DNA of 61,103 nt from a bacterium. Lineage in GTDB: Bacteria; Bdellovibrionota; UBA1018. Location of the stretch: the NCBI GenBank assembly GCA_019751945.1, contig JAIEMT010000037.1, forward strand, positions 1 through 61,103, given 5' to 3'. Of the stretch, positions 25,451-32,517 are shown piece after piece (positions within the stretch are counted from its first letter, which is position 1; the number at the start of each line of letters is the position of its first letter). The notes below the pieces were generated by a model. It made no database searches. It was not told the DNA's origin and saw only the letters and a list, made by a program, of their open reading frames with translations. Position numbers and translations under genes: made by a program.

Positions 25451-26819
25451 GCGCGATGTCTCCCTCCTTCTTGTCGACGACGATCTGCAAGCCCTCGACG
25501 CCATGAAAAAGATTTTGGAATTCGAAGATTACCGAGTTGAAACCGCAACCGATGGTCAGCAGGCACTGGATCTCGTTCGTTCGGGTCGCCGCTTCCATGC
25601 CGTGGTGACGGACGTACGAATGCCGAAGCTCGGTGGCTTGGACTTTTTGAAGGCCATTACGGTTTTGGGTTCGCGAACGCCAGTGATCTTAATGACTGCA
25701 TTCGGAGAGGTCGAAGACGCCGTTTGGGCCATGAAGTGTGGCGCGGTAGATTTTCTTACTAAGCCCTTTAAGCGCCAGGCTTTACTGAGTGCAGTGAGCC
25801 TCGCGGTTCAGCGTTCGCTCCGGGCGGAAGATCTTTCGGCTGAAACCACACAAGGTCCGCAGCTCATTGGAAGTTCTGATTCCGTGAATCGACTTCGGGT
25901 CGAAATGGAACAAGTGGCCCGCACTTCTGCGACGATTTTATTGAGCGGCGAGAGTGGAACCGGAAAAGAATTGGTGGCTCGACGTATTCATGAGTTGAGC
26001 GATCGCGCTTCAGGGCCTTGGGTCGCTCTAAATTGCGGAGCATTCCCAGAACAACTCATCGAGTCCGAACTTTTTGGTTACGAGAAGGGTGCGTTCACTG
26101 GCGCTCTGAGCGCGAAGGCTGGGCTTTTTGAAGCGGCTCACGGCGGAACCATTCTCTTGGATGAAATTGGCGACATGCCGATTTTACTCCAGACGAAGCT
26201 CCTCCGGGTCTTGCAAGAAGGAGAGTTTCGCCGAGTCGGAGCCACGACTTCAAAAAAAGTCGACGTGCGCGTGATTGCTGCCACTCACCGCGATCTCCGA
26301 GAGCGCGTGAAGACCGGCGAGTTTCGCGAAGATCTGCTTTATCGTTTAGAAGTGATCAGCTTGAGCGTCCCGGCTCTTCGTTCACGAAAAGAAGATATCC
26401 CGGCATTGGCCGAAAATTTCGTCTCTCAGGCAGCTCAGCGGCATCATAAAAATTTGGCATTGTCGCCAGAAGCCCTCGAAATTTTGCTTCAGCACTCCTG
26501 GCCCGGCAACGTTCGAGAGCTGAGCAACGTGATCGAACGCGCAGCTGTCTTTGCTCAAGGCGATTTGATTCTGCCGCGCGATCTCCCAATGCACCTTCAA
26601 GGGCTAGTGGAAATTTCCACGTCCGGAGACAACGTGGTTTCTGTGAAACTCGGTACACCGCTCCGCGAAGTGGAAGAAATGCTCATCCGCAAAACTCTGG
26701 AAGCCACTTCCGGAGATAAGAACATGACCGCGAAGTTGCTGGGAATCAACTCCCGCACGATCTACCGCAAGCTCGATAAAAAACCCGAGTCCGAGCCAGA
26801 ACCCGAAGCGGGTTTATAG
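25443..26819 (+). CDS. Sigma-54 dependent response regulator (NtrC family)
   Basis: A 458-residue enhancer-binding protein. Receiver domain with acidic DDD start and phospho-Asp57 in VVTDVRMP, an AAA+ domain with GESGTGKE Walker A and an intact GAFTGA loop for sigma-54 contact, and a Fis-type helix-turn-helix ('NMTAKLLGINSRTIYRKL'). ATG at 25443 chosen as it starts the receiver directly and overlaps the kinase stop. It would activate sigma-54 promoters; three such promoters occur elsewhere in this window, although a direct link is not shown. Confidence 0.93.
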   Translation: MSKRDVSLLLVDDDLQALDAMKKILEFEDYRVETATDGQQALDLVRSGRRFHAVVTDVRMPKLGGLDFLKAITVLGSRTPVILMTAFGEVEDAVWAMKCGAVDFLTKPFKRQALLSAVSLAVQRSLRAEDLSAETTQGPQLIGSSDSVNRLRVEMEQVARTSATILLSGESGTGKELVARRIHELSDRASGPWVALNCGAFPEQLIESELFGYEKGAFTGALSAKAGLFEAAHGGTILLDEIGDMPILLQTKLLRVLQEGEFRRVGATTSKKVDVRVIAATHRDLRERVKTGEFREDLLYRLEVISLSVPALRSRKEDIPALAENFVSQAAQRHHKNLALSPEALEILLQHSWPGNVRELSNVIERAAVFAQGDLILPRDLPMHLQGLVEISTSGDNVVSVKLGTPLREVEEMLIRKTLEATSGDKNMTAKLLGINSRTIYRKLDKKPESEPEPEAGL

Positions 26820-26866
26820 CTTCGACAAAAATTAAGGAACACCCAACAGCTCGCGCCGGCGGGAGT

Positions 26867-27068
26867 AAAAATAAATTGCGAAATGCTTGACAGGTTTCTA
26901 GAGAGCAATCACTCGCGGCTCGAGATGTGATTTTAAAATCCTGTCATTCGCTTTTATTTCCATTTCTTTGAACGAATAGAACTATTTTTGATTTCAAAAA
27001 ATATTTCGGGACTTCTTTCACTGGCATGTAACTGCGTTCGCCAAAAAACCCCGTGTTACAGAGCTCGC
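26867..27068 (+). promoter_or_regulatory. Conserved leader of HNH unit, copy 2
   Basis: Alignable with 8021-8222 and 46347-46556. TTGACA at 26887-26892 is conserved; a good -10 partner is not evident. No other gene is seen here. Confidence 0.4.
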
Positions 27069-27884
27069 ATGAAAATTTTGCATGAAAGAGCTGTGGCACT
27101 GGTGAAAACGTATCTTCGAACCGAAACGGAATTGATTTCTGTTTTGCAGGAAATCGATCTTTGTAAAGGCTATCGGGATATGGGTTTCAAAAGCCTCTTT
27201 GATTATGTGAGGTCTCTCGGACTTTCAGAAAACGTTGCCTATAATTTAATAACGATTTCTAGAAAGTCCATTCAGGTTCCTGCTTTGAAAGAAATGATTC
27301 AAGATCAGGAGATTTCACTTTCGAATGCCAAAGTGATTGTTTCGATTCTCACTCCAGAAAATCAAGACAAGTGGCTCCAGGCGGCGGCTCAGCTTCCAAA
27401 ACGAGAACTGGAGAAGGAAGTCGCTAAAGCGTATCCCGAGAAGGTCGTGCAAGAAACGGTGAGATACGTTTCGGATCAGCGAACGGAACTCAAGATGGGA
27501 ATTTCAGATAAGATTCTTGAAAAACTGAAGCGGGTACAAGATTTGGAATCTGCAAATGGAGCGGCGAATTTGGAGAGGACCTTGGAAGCTGCGTTAGATT
27601 CCTATCTCCAGAAAAACGATCCACTTGAGAAAGCCAAACGTTCCAAACGACTCGCGCCGGCGCGAGTCAGTCAGAATCCTCGAGCTATTTCGGCTCACTT
27701 GAATTACGCCGTTCAGAAACGCGATCAAGCCCAGTGCACGCATCTACAAAATGGCAAACGCTGCACTCAAAAGCGCTGGCTCGACATTCATCACAAAAAA
27801 CCTCTGTCACAAGGAGGGCAAACCACGCTAGAGAATCTCATTCTGCTCTGTAAAGGCCATCACCAGCTCCTACATCATGGTTAG
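27069..27884 (+). CDS. HNH endonuclease, copy 2 (uninterrupted)
   Basis: A 271-residue protein, the intact form of the family here. Helical N-terminal ~190 residues; HNH domain with Cys223, Cys232, D239-I-H-H242, Asn256, Cys261 and H264/H265, the usual zinc-HNH arrangement. The 18-bp palindrome lies inside the gene (27650-27667) and encodes LAPAR-type residues between the two parts. Start at 27069 by comparison with copy 3. HNH proteins cut DNA; the target is unknown, and the palindrome is the obvious candidate. Confidence 0.85.
   Translation: MKILHERAVALVKTYLRTETELISVLQEIDLCKGYRDMGFKSLFDYVRSLGLSENVAYNLITISRKSIQVPALKEMIQDQEISLSNAKVIVSILTPENQDKWLQAAAQLPKRELEKEVAKAYPEKVVQETVRYVSDQRTELKMGISDKILEKLKRVQDLESANGAANLERTLEAALDSYLQKNDPLEKAKRSKRLAPARVSQNPRAISAHLNYAVQKRDQAQCTHLQNGKRCTQKRWLDIHHKKPLSQGGQTTLENLILLCKGHHQLLHHG
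27650..27667. repeat. 18-bp palindrome inside the HNH gene (empty MITE site)
   Basis: Perfect ACTCGCGCCGGCGCGAGT. The matching position in HNH copies 1 and 3 holds the 125-bp element, so this is the uninterrupted site. Confidence 0.9.
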
Positions 27885-28118
27885 AAATCAGGCGATCAAA
27901 CCTGACAACCCAATACTTGGCTAGCGTCGCTTTCTAAGCGCCGTGCTTGTCTTTCCAGTAAGCTTTCTTTTCTTACAGTTGTATAAACTCTGTACAGGTT
28001 TTTAATTCTGTCACCTAAAGAGCGCAGACATCTATTCAATATTACATAGGAACTTTGGCCTGCATTTTCTCATTCCTGGTCTAGATCTTGAACTATCCCC
28101 CGCGGCGAAGAGGTTCGT
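27885..28118. other. Intergenic region after HNH unit 2
   Basis: Holds a gene remnant (27934-27972) and the promoter region of the 28119 gene. CTGGTCTAGATCTTGAAC near 28076 is sigma-54-like but has GA instead of GC at -12, so it is not called. AAGAGG precedes the 28119 ATG. Confidence 0.4.
27934..27972 (-). pseudogene. C-terminal remnant of a small Cys-protein gene (28743 family)
   Basis: The minus strand reads EKKAYWKDKHGA then a stop, closely matching the EKKADWKEKHKQGA end of the intact gene at 28743-29036. A stop directly precedes the Glu, so only the last 12 codons remain. It sits just beyond the 3' edge of HNH unit 2. Confidence 0.6.
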
Positions 28119-28727
28119 ATGTGGAAGGCCGTTCTAACATTCTTATTTATTTCTGGAGCAGCTCAGGCTGCTGAATTGGCTACGTCCAAGTCCTCTTATC
28201 TCGATGAGAGCTATCTCAATCAATCGCTATCTCGGGTTCAGATTAGGGCGAGCGCTCCTATCAGCGTGCAGAGATCTCTTCCAGTCTCGAAAAGACTCCC
28301 GAACGTGATTTCGATCGAAGCACTAGGACGAGGCGGATTTTATAGTATTAACTATGACCATTCTCTAGGGAGCACCGTCAGCTTAGGGGCGGGATTCTCG
28401 TACTTAGGCGTGGGAGCTGGCCCCGGAGGAATGAGTCTCACGATGGTTCCGATCTATACAAATCTTTATTTCAACAGCAGTAATCATCGATTCTTCTTTA
28501 CCGGCGGAGTTTCTATGGTCTTCGTCGGGGTTGGAGCAAGTTCCCAATCCAGTACGCAGCCCAAGGCATCTTCTTCTCAAGAGGCTTTCGGCATAAGCAC
28601 CACCGGAGGATTGCCTGTTGTGGGACTCGGTTATGAATATCGAGGAGACGGTGGATTTCTCTTCCGCCTGACTCCTTATATGTCAGTATTTCCCTGGATC
28701 GGTACGAGCTTCGGCGCGGCTTTCTAA
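28119..28727 (+). CDS. Probable outer-membrane barrel protein
   Basis: A 202-residue protein with a signal peptide (AAQAAE), Gly-rich amphipathic strands ('VSLGAGFSYLGVGAGPGG') and a C-terminal Phe. A small barrel is the best guess; no family was recognised. Preceded by AAGAGG. Convergent with the 28743 gene. Confidence 0.6.
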   Translation: MWKAVLTFLFISGAAQAAELATSKSSYLDESYLNQSLSRVQIRASAPISVQRSLPVSKRLPNVISIEALGRGGFYSINYDHSLGSTVSLGAGFSYLGVGAGPGGMSLTMVPIYTNLYFNSSNHRFFFTGGVSMVFVGVGASSQSSTQPKASSSQEAFGISTTGGLPVVGLGYEYRGDGGFLFRLTPYMSVFPWIGTSFGAAF

Positions 28728-28742
28728 GCCTGCTGCTTTTTC

Positions 28743-29036
28743 TTAAGCCCCCTGCTTATGCTTTTCTTTCCAGTCGGCTTTCTTTTCTTGGCACGCTTTG
28801 ATCACTGCTGCATCTACGGTGACACCGGGGACGGTTTTGCCTTCCATCAACGGCTTCATGCAATTGATGACTAGGCCTTTGCCTTCTTGGTGGCCACCTT
28901 TAATGAAGCCGCCTTTGTGGCAAGCTTTGTAGATTTTTGCGCAGGGGTGTTTGTTCCAGTTGGCTTCTTCTGGAGTTTCAGCCCAGCTTGCAGAAACGGC
29001 AAACAAGAATACCGACAAAGCGATCAGATTTTTCAT
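28743..29036 (-). CDS. Small secreted cysteine-containing protein
   Basis: A 97-residue protein. Start at 29036, with GGAGAGG upstream. Signal peptide ends at SWAE (residue ~20). The mature part has four Cys (HPCAKIYKAC, INCMKP, IKACQEK) spaced for two disulfides, and a Lys-rich C-terminus. No haem CxxCH. A truncated paralogue remains at 27934. It lies 22 bp downstream of the 29059 gene. Confidence 0.7.
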   Translation of the reverse strand: MKNLIALSVFLFAVSASWAETPEEANWNKHPCAKIYKACHKGGFIKGGHQEGKGLVINCMKPLMEGKTVPGVTVDAAVIKACQEKKADWKEKHKQGA

Positions 29037-29058
29037 GAGGTGGTCCTCTCCTTGAAGA

Positions 29059-30822
29059 TTACAACTCTTCTGCTTTGCTATCGGCAAGCTTCAGAGTTTT
29101 GGTTTCATTCAAAATTTGGAAGTAGCGATCAGCATAACTGATTTTTGAGCTAGCGAGTTGTTTAAAAAACAGTTCCGAGATTCTTTCTGGGGAAACCTTT
29201 TCAGCGGCTAAAACTTCGTAAAGGCGCTTGGCTAAAATCTGCCCCACATATTTTGCGGCCAATGCGATGGTGGGGGCCGAGAGCTTCAACGCACGGCCGT
29301 AACTTCGGAGTTCTGCCGCAGCTGCTTTCTCGTTGCCGCGAGGTTTTCGCCATTTCAAAACTTCTAAACTCAATTCCCGAGCTTCCAGCTGGGTCGCTAG
29401 CTGTGCTTTCATCGAGGCGGGCGCCCTGGAACGGAGTTGCTTTCGGATCTCCAGAATCTTCTTTCGATGATCGGCAGGAAGGTCGCATTTGCGCTTGGGG
29501 TTAATAAATAAACTTCCAAAGAATCCAAACGCCGACTCCAAAAGAATGCGGAAGAATTCATCCAGCAGTTCTTCTCGGTCACTTAAGATGCTCTGCGAGC
29601 CCGAATGGACTCGAAACAAATAAAGCGCCGCGAGTTCTGCCATTCCATTCGGGGAAGGACTTCCCACATACGCCACATTGACTCGCGGAACGTAGAAGCG
29701 TTGATTCGTCGCTACCTGATGCCGAATGATTTGGAGTTCCCGTTTGGAAAAACCGTGCATGCCCTCTACCGATTCGACGAAATCAGCTTCGTTGATGGTG
29801 CGAACATTCAAGAGCTCATAGGCGGGAACCCGCACGCCCAGGAGCGAGGCAATCGTTTGTCCGTAGGTGTTGAGTTCGCCCAAATAATCCGGGTCGTCTT
29901 CCAGTTCACTGCCTTCTGCCCAGTTAATCAGCGACTGGAGCTTGGCCCAGGGGGTACTGGAAAGAACACAGTAAATATTTTTCCTCAAAGAAAGCACGCT
30001 GGCTTGCGCACCGCCGCGGCCTTTCAACGCAAATCTCCAGTAAAGTTCATCATTGTTCTGATGAACGGTGACGAGCTTGATGGGCTTGCCGATATATTCC
30101 TTAGAAACCTGGGAAATCCAGTAGGGGAGGTGCCGACCCGCCACGTGCAGCTCTCCATAGAGCACGATGACCTTGCCTTTTTCATGCTCCACCCAATCCG
30201 AAATAATTCCCGCTGCCCAGCGATCTCGGGCCTGAAGTTCGGAATCGCGATGAGCCTTCCGCAACGTCGCACTAGTTCTAAAAATTTCTTTGGGTTGATT
30301 GAGTCCCAAAATTCTTACGCCATTTTCGCGGGCCCAGTCGAAGATGGGCTGATAGTTCTGCCAAGGAAAGCCCCATTCTTCTTGATAGTGAATGGCCTCG
30401 TGAAATTCTTGAAGGCTCAATTTCCCTTCTTGAAACTGATCTAAGAATTTTTGGTAGTGACTGGGCACTAACTCTAAACCAATCGCCCAGCGGTACTTCT
30501 CATGTTCCTGAGGGGTAATGGCTTCGCGCATGAGACGCAGGGCCGTGCGTTGGGCCTGCGGAAAGGTGTGAAAGTCCGCAATCAACGTCACTTCAGAATG
30601 TTGAATGGCGTGAATGAGTTCGTCTTTTTCAGCAATCTTGGCGGAGCGTAGAAATTTTTTAAAATCCCCGCGGTACTGGCGCTCGTAGCGCTGAATGGCG
30701 GGAGGCATTTGCCCCAGAAGGCGATCGGCTTCGTCTTCCAGAGATCGGTAGATTCGTTGTTGGAGCGGGAGAAGGCGCTTGTGAAAACCTTTTACCGAAG
30801 CAGAGTCCAACGCTGTTCGCAC
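29059..30822 (-). CDS. ChaN-like domain protein with unknown C-terminal half
   Basis: A 587-residue protein. Residues ~55-260 match the ChaN-like (PF04187) pattern: VTLIADFHTF, then 'RWAIGLELVPSHYQKFLDQF', 'YQEEWGFPW', 'YQPIFDWARENGVRILGLN', and a GELHVAGRH segment. Characterised ChaN proteins bind haem and are ~300 residues, so the second half (~300-587), mostly helical and basic, is an extra part of unknown role. There is no signal peptide, unlike typical ChaN lipoproteins. GTG start; it overlaps the 30792 gene by 31 bp. Confidence 0.65.
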   Translation of the reverse strand: MRTALDSASVKGFHKRLLPLQQRIYRSLEDEADRLLGQMPPAIQRYERQYRGDFKKFLRSAKIAEKDELIHAIQHSEVTLIADFHTFPQAQRTALRLMREAITPQEHEKYRWAIGLELVPSHYQKFLDQFQEGKLSLQEFHEAIHYQEEWGFPWQNYQPIFDWARENGVRILGLNQPKEIFRTSATLRKAHRDSELQARDRWAAGIISDWVEHEKGKVIVLYGELHVAGRHLPYWISQVSKEYIGKPIKLVTVHQNNDELYWRFALKGRGGAQASVLSLRKNIYCVLSSTPWAKLQSLINWAEGSELEDDPDYLGELNTYGQTIASLLGVRVPAYELLNVRTINEADFVESVEGMHGFSKRELQIIRHQVATNQRFYVPRVNVAYVGSPSPNGMAELAALYLFRVHSGSQSILSDREELLDEFFRILLESAFGFFGSLFINPKRKCDLPADHRKKILEIRKQLRSRAPASMKAQLATQLEARELSLEVLKWRKPRGNEKAAAAELRSYGRALKLSAPTIALAAKYVGQILAKRLYEVLAAEKVSPERISELFFKQLASSKISYADRYFQILNETKTLKLADSKAEEL

Positions 30823-31565
30823 CTCACAGTGGGGTCATCGGACACTTGATGGTCCACGATGACTCGAGAGTTGAGTTCGTAAAGAAATCCTTGAGTCCAA
30901 CTGCGATGAATCAGGCAAAGATCGTGAGCCCCAGTCTTCACTTCCACGCGCGCACTGCGATGCGGGCAGTTCAGAAGTTCTAACCAGATTTCTTCTGGTG
31001 CCGCGCGTTTCACCAAGAGACCGCGTTTATAGGGATAGCCGGAGAGCGGGCTGTTTCGATAGGTCATCAGAAGATTGCGAAGATCTCCCCGTTGATGCGG
31101 GCCGAGATTCTTCCAGCGAGTTTTTGAACAGTGGCGACCCGAATTCCACGCCACCTGTTCCAGCTGATTTCGAGAAGCAATGCGATTGGTGTCTTTGGTC
31201 TGCCCCAAGATGTGAGCCAGCGTCCAAGCCTGAACGACTTCGACGGTGTGCTCTAAGCGGGAGAGCAGATCTTCCGGATCCGTGTCATCTAAAAGGGCAT
31301 CGAGGCTTTTCTTCACGTGATCAGGCGAGGAAAAATCCTTCGTACCCGGATGTTGTTCTGAAATTCTTTCTAAAATTCCGAGAGTGTCGGCAATGTCCGG
31401 GCTCACTCCGCGTTGAAGGAGGTGCCCGGGTTTTTCCATCCCCAATTTTTCCAGCCAATTCAAAGTGATTTCATGGAGCTCTGCCATGTTTTTAAACCAC
31501 TGATAGTGCTGTGCGGTGGCTTCTCGAATATTCCAGCTGGACCGCGTCAAATGAGTCGGTTGCAT
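30792..31565 (-). CDS. Hypothetical cytoplasmic protein
   Basis: About 257 residues, helical N-terminal half and a C-terminal half with several Cys/His/Trp residues. No family recognised. ATG at 31565 preferred over TTG at 31571. It overlaps the start of the ChaN-like gene by 31 bp, which points to coupled translation and a shared process. Confidence 0.55.
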   Translation of the reverse strand: MQPTHLTRSSWNIREATAQHYQWFKNMAELHEITLNWLEKLGMEKPGHLLQRGVSPDIADTLGILERISEQHPGTKDFSSPDHVKKSLDALLDDTDPEDLLSRLEHTVEVVQAWTLAHILGQTKDTNRIASRNQLEQVAWNSGRHCSKTRWKNLGPHQRGDLRNLLMTYRNSPLSGYPYKRGLLVKRAAPEEIWLELLNCPHRSARVEVKTGAHDLCLIHRSWTQGFLYELNSRVIVDHQVSDDPTVRCEQRWTLLR

Positions 31566-31603
31566 CTCCAAGAGTCTAACTGATTTTAGGCAGGGGGGGA
31601 ATA

Positions 31604-31631
31604 GGGCATCGGATCCGGTGAACCGATGCCC
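31604..31631 (-). terminator. Hairpin downstream of the 31656 lipoprotein gene
   Basis: GGGCATCGG (31604-31612) pairs with CCGATGCCC (31623-31631) around a 10-base loop. A T-run is lacking on either side, so it may be a processed 3' end or a weak terminator. Confidence 0.4.
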
Positions 31632-31655
31632 CGGGGGGAAATGGGATGGGTGAGG

Positions 31656-32342
31656 TCAGCGCTTTCTAAAACTGTCCTGCAACACACGGAGATCCGTGGT
31701 TGTATTGCTACAGAGGACATTTTTAGAAAACCCACAATCATGGATGCTGATCCATGACCATGCCGGATTAAAGTTGCCACGCTCGTCGATGCTCAAAGTG
31801 AGGTCGATGGTGAACGGGCGTTTTTCCTTTTCGAAATGCTTCACCAGCGGAAGCTCGAAATTGTTGAAAACTTGGGAGGTGAACCAGTAGGTCGCCTTCG
31901 GTTCAGCCGAAACAACGATGTTTCGTGCTTGAAGGAATCCGCCGAATTGAATGAGCCCGATGTCTCCTGAGGATTCCATTTCAAAGTACAAGTGGGTCTT
32001 ACCGCTGTCCACAGCGCGATCGTAGATGCGGATGACAAAATCTTGGGTAACGGAAGACAAAGTTCCGTCTTCTGCAACACCATCTTTGACGAAGGTGCCG
32101 GTGTAGAAACCGAAGAAGCTTTTGATCGTCGCGAGTTCTTGTTCCTGAATTCTTTGTAAGTTCTCGATACCAGCTTGGGGATTAGCTGGGAAGACGACGG
32201 AGTTTACACCGCGGTAATAGGTCGGATTGGCAGAAGGTCGGGTTTCACAGGCTACCAATTGGAAGCAGGAAACTGCCGCAATGGCGACCAACAAGAAACG
32301 TTGGGTTCCAGGCAAATTTTTACGGAAAGACAACTCTCTCAT
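31656..32342 (-). CDS. Lipoprotein under a sigma-54 type promoter
   Basis: A 228-residue lipoprotein (start 32342; lipobox LVAC at residue ~32). The mature protein contains predicted beta strands and a C-terminal pair of Cys (IHDCGFSKNVLC). No family recognised. The promoter at 32424-32441 matches those of two other lipoproteins at 9678 and 10536, so the three may be coregulated. Confidence 0.7.
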   Translation of the reverse strand: MRELSFRKNLPGTQRFLLVAIAAVSCFQLVACETRPSANPTYYRGVNSVVFPANPQAGIENLQRIQEQELATIKSFFGFYTGTFVKDGVAEDGTLSSVTQDFVIRIYDRAVDSGKTHLYFEMESSGDIGLIQFGGFLQARNIVVSAEPKATYWFTSQVFNNFELPLVKHFEKEKRPFTIDLTLSIDERGNFNPAWSWISIHDCGFSKNVLCSNTTTDLRVLQDSFRKR

Positions 32343-32423
32343 ACCACTCTTCTCAACTCTCTCTGCGACAACCATCACTCCACTGAATGCTGCGCTACTC
32401 TCTGGGGTCTCAGGGGTAATCTA

Positions 32424-32441
32424 ATGCAGATGGAGTGCCAG
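32424..32441 (-). promoter_or_regulatory. Sigma-54 type promoter for the 32342 gene
   Basis: On the minus strand CTGGCACTCCATCTGCAT gives the consensus TGGCAC with GG and GC 10 bases apart. TGTCA lies just upstream (plus 32445-32449), as at the other two promoters. Confidence 0.75.
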
Positions 32442-32517
32442 AAATGACACACCCTCCTTTTGTGACGTTTGTGCGGAAACTTCAGGAGAAAACTTGGAAG
32501 TTCGGGGAATTAGCCTG

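Larger units (their letters stand above)
26849..27878 (+). mobile_element. HNH palindrome-associated unit, copy 2
   Basis: Complete copy without a MITE. The 5' edge is the palindrome variant GCTCGCGCCGGCGGGAGT (26849-26866), then a leader of exactly 202 bp before the HNH ATG, as in copy 1. The 3' edge is the last two His codons; the following Gly codon and stop are not shared with the other copies. Confidence 0.7.

Noticed and set aside
26988..27068. 27-codon N-terminal extension of HNH copies 1 and 2
   Set aside because: Copy 3 has an in-frame stop directly upstream of the shared ATG, and this stretch aligns as leader DNA in all three copies.
28070..28095. Sigma-54-like sequence upstream of the 28119 gene
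   Set aside because: TGG-N10 is followed by GA instead of GC at -12 and the TGTC box seen at the other three sites is missing.
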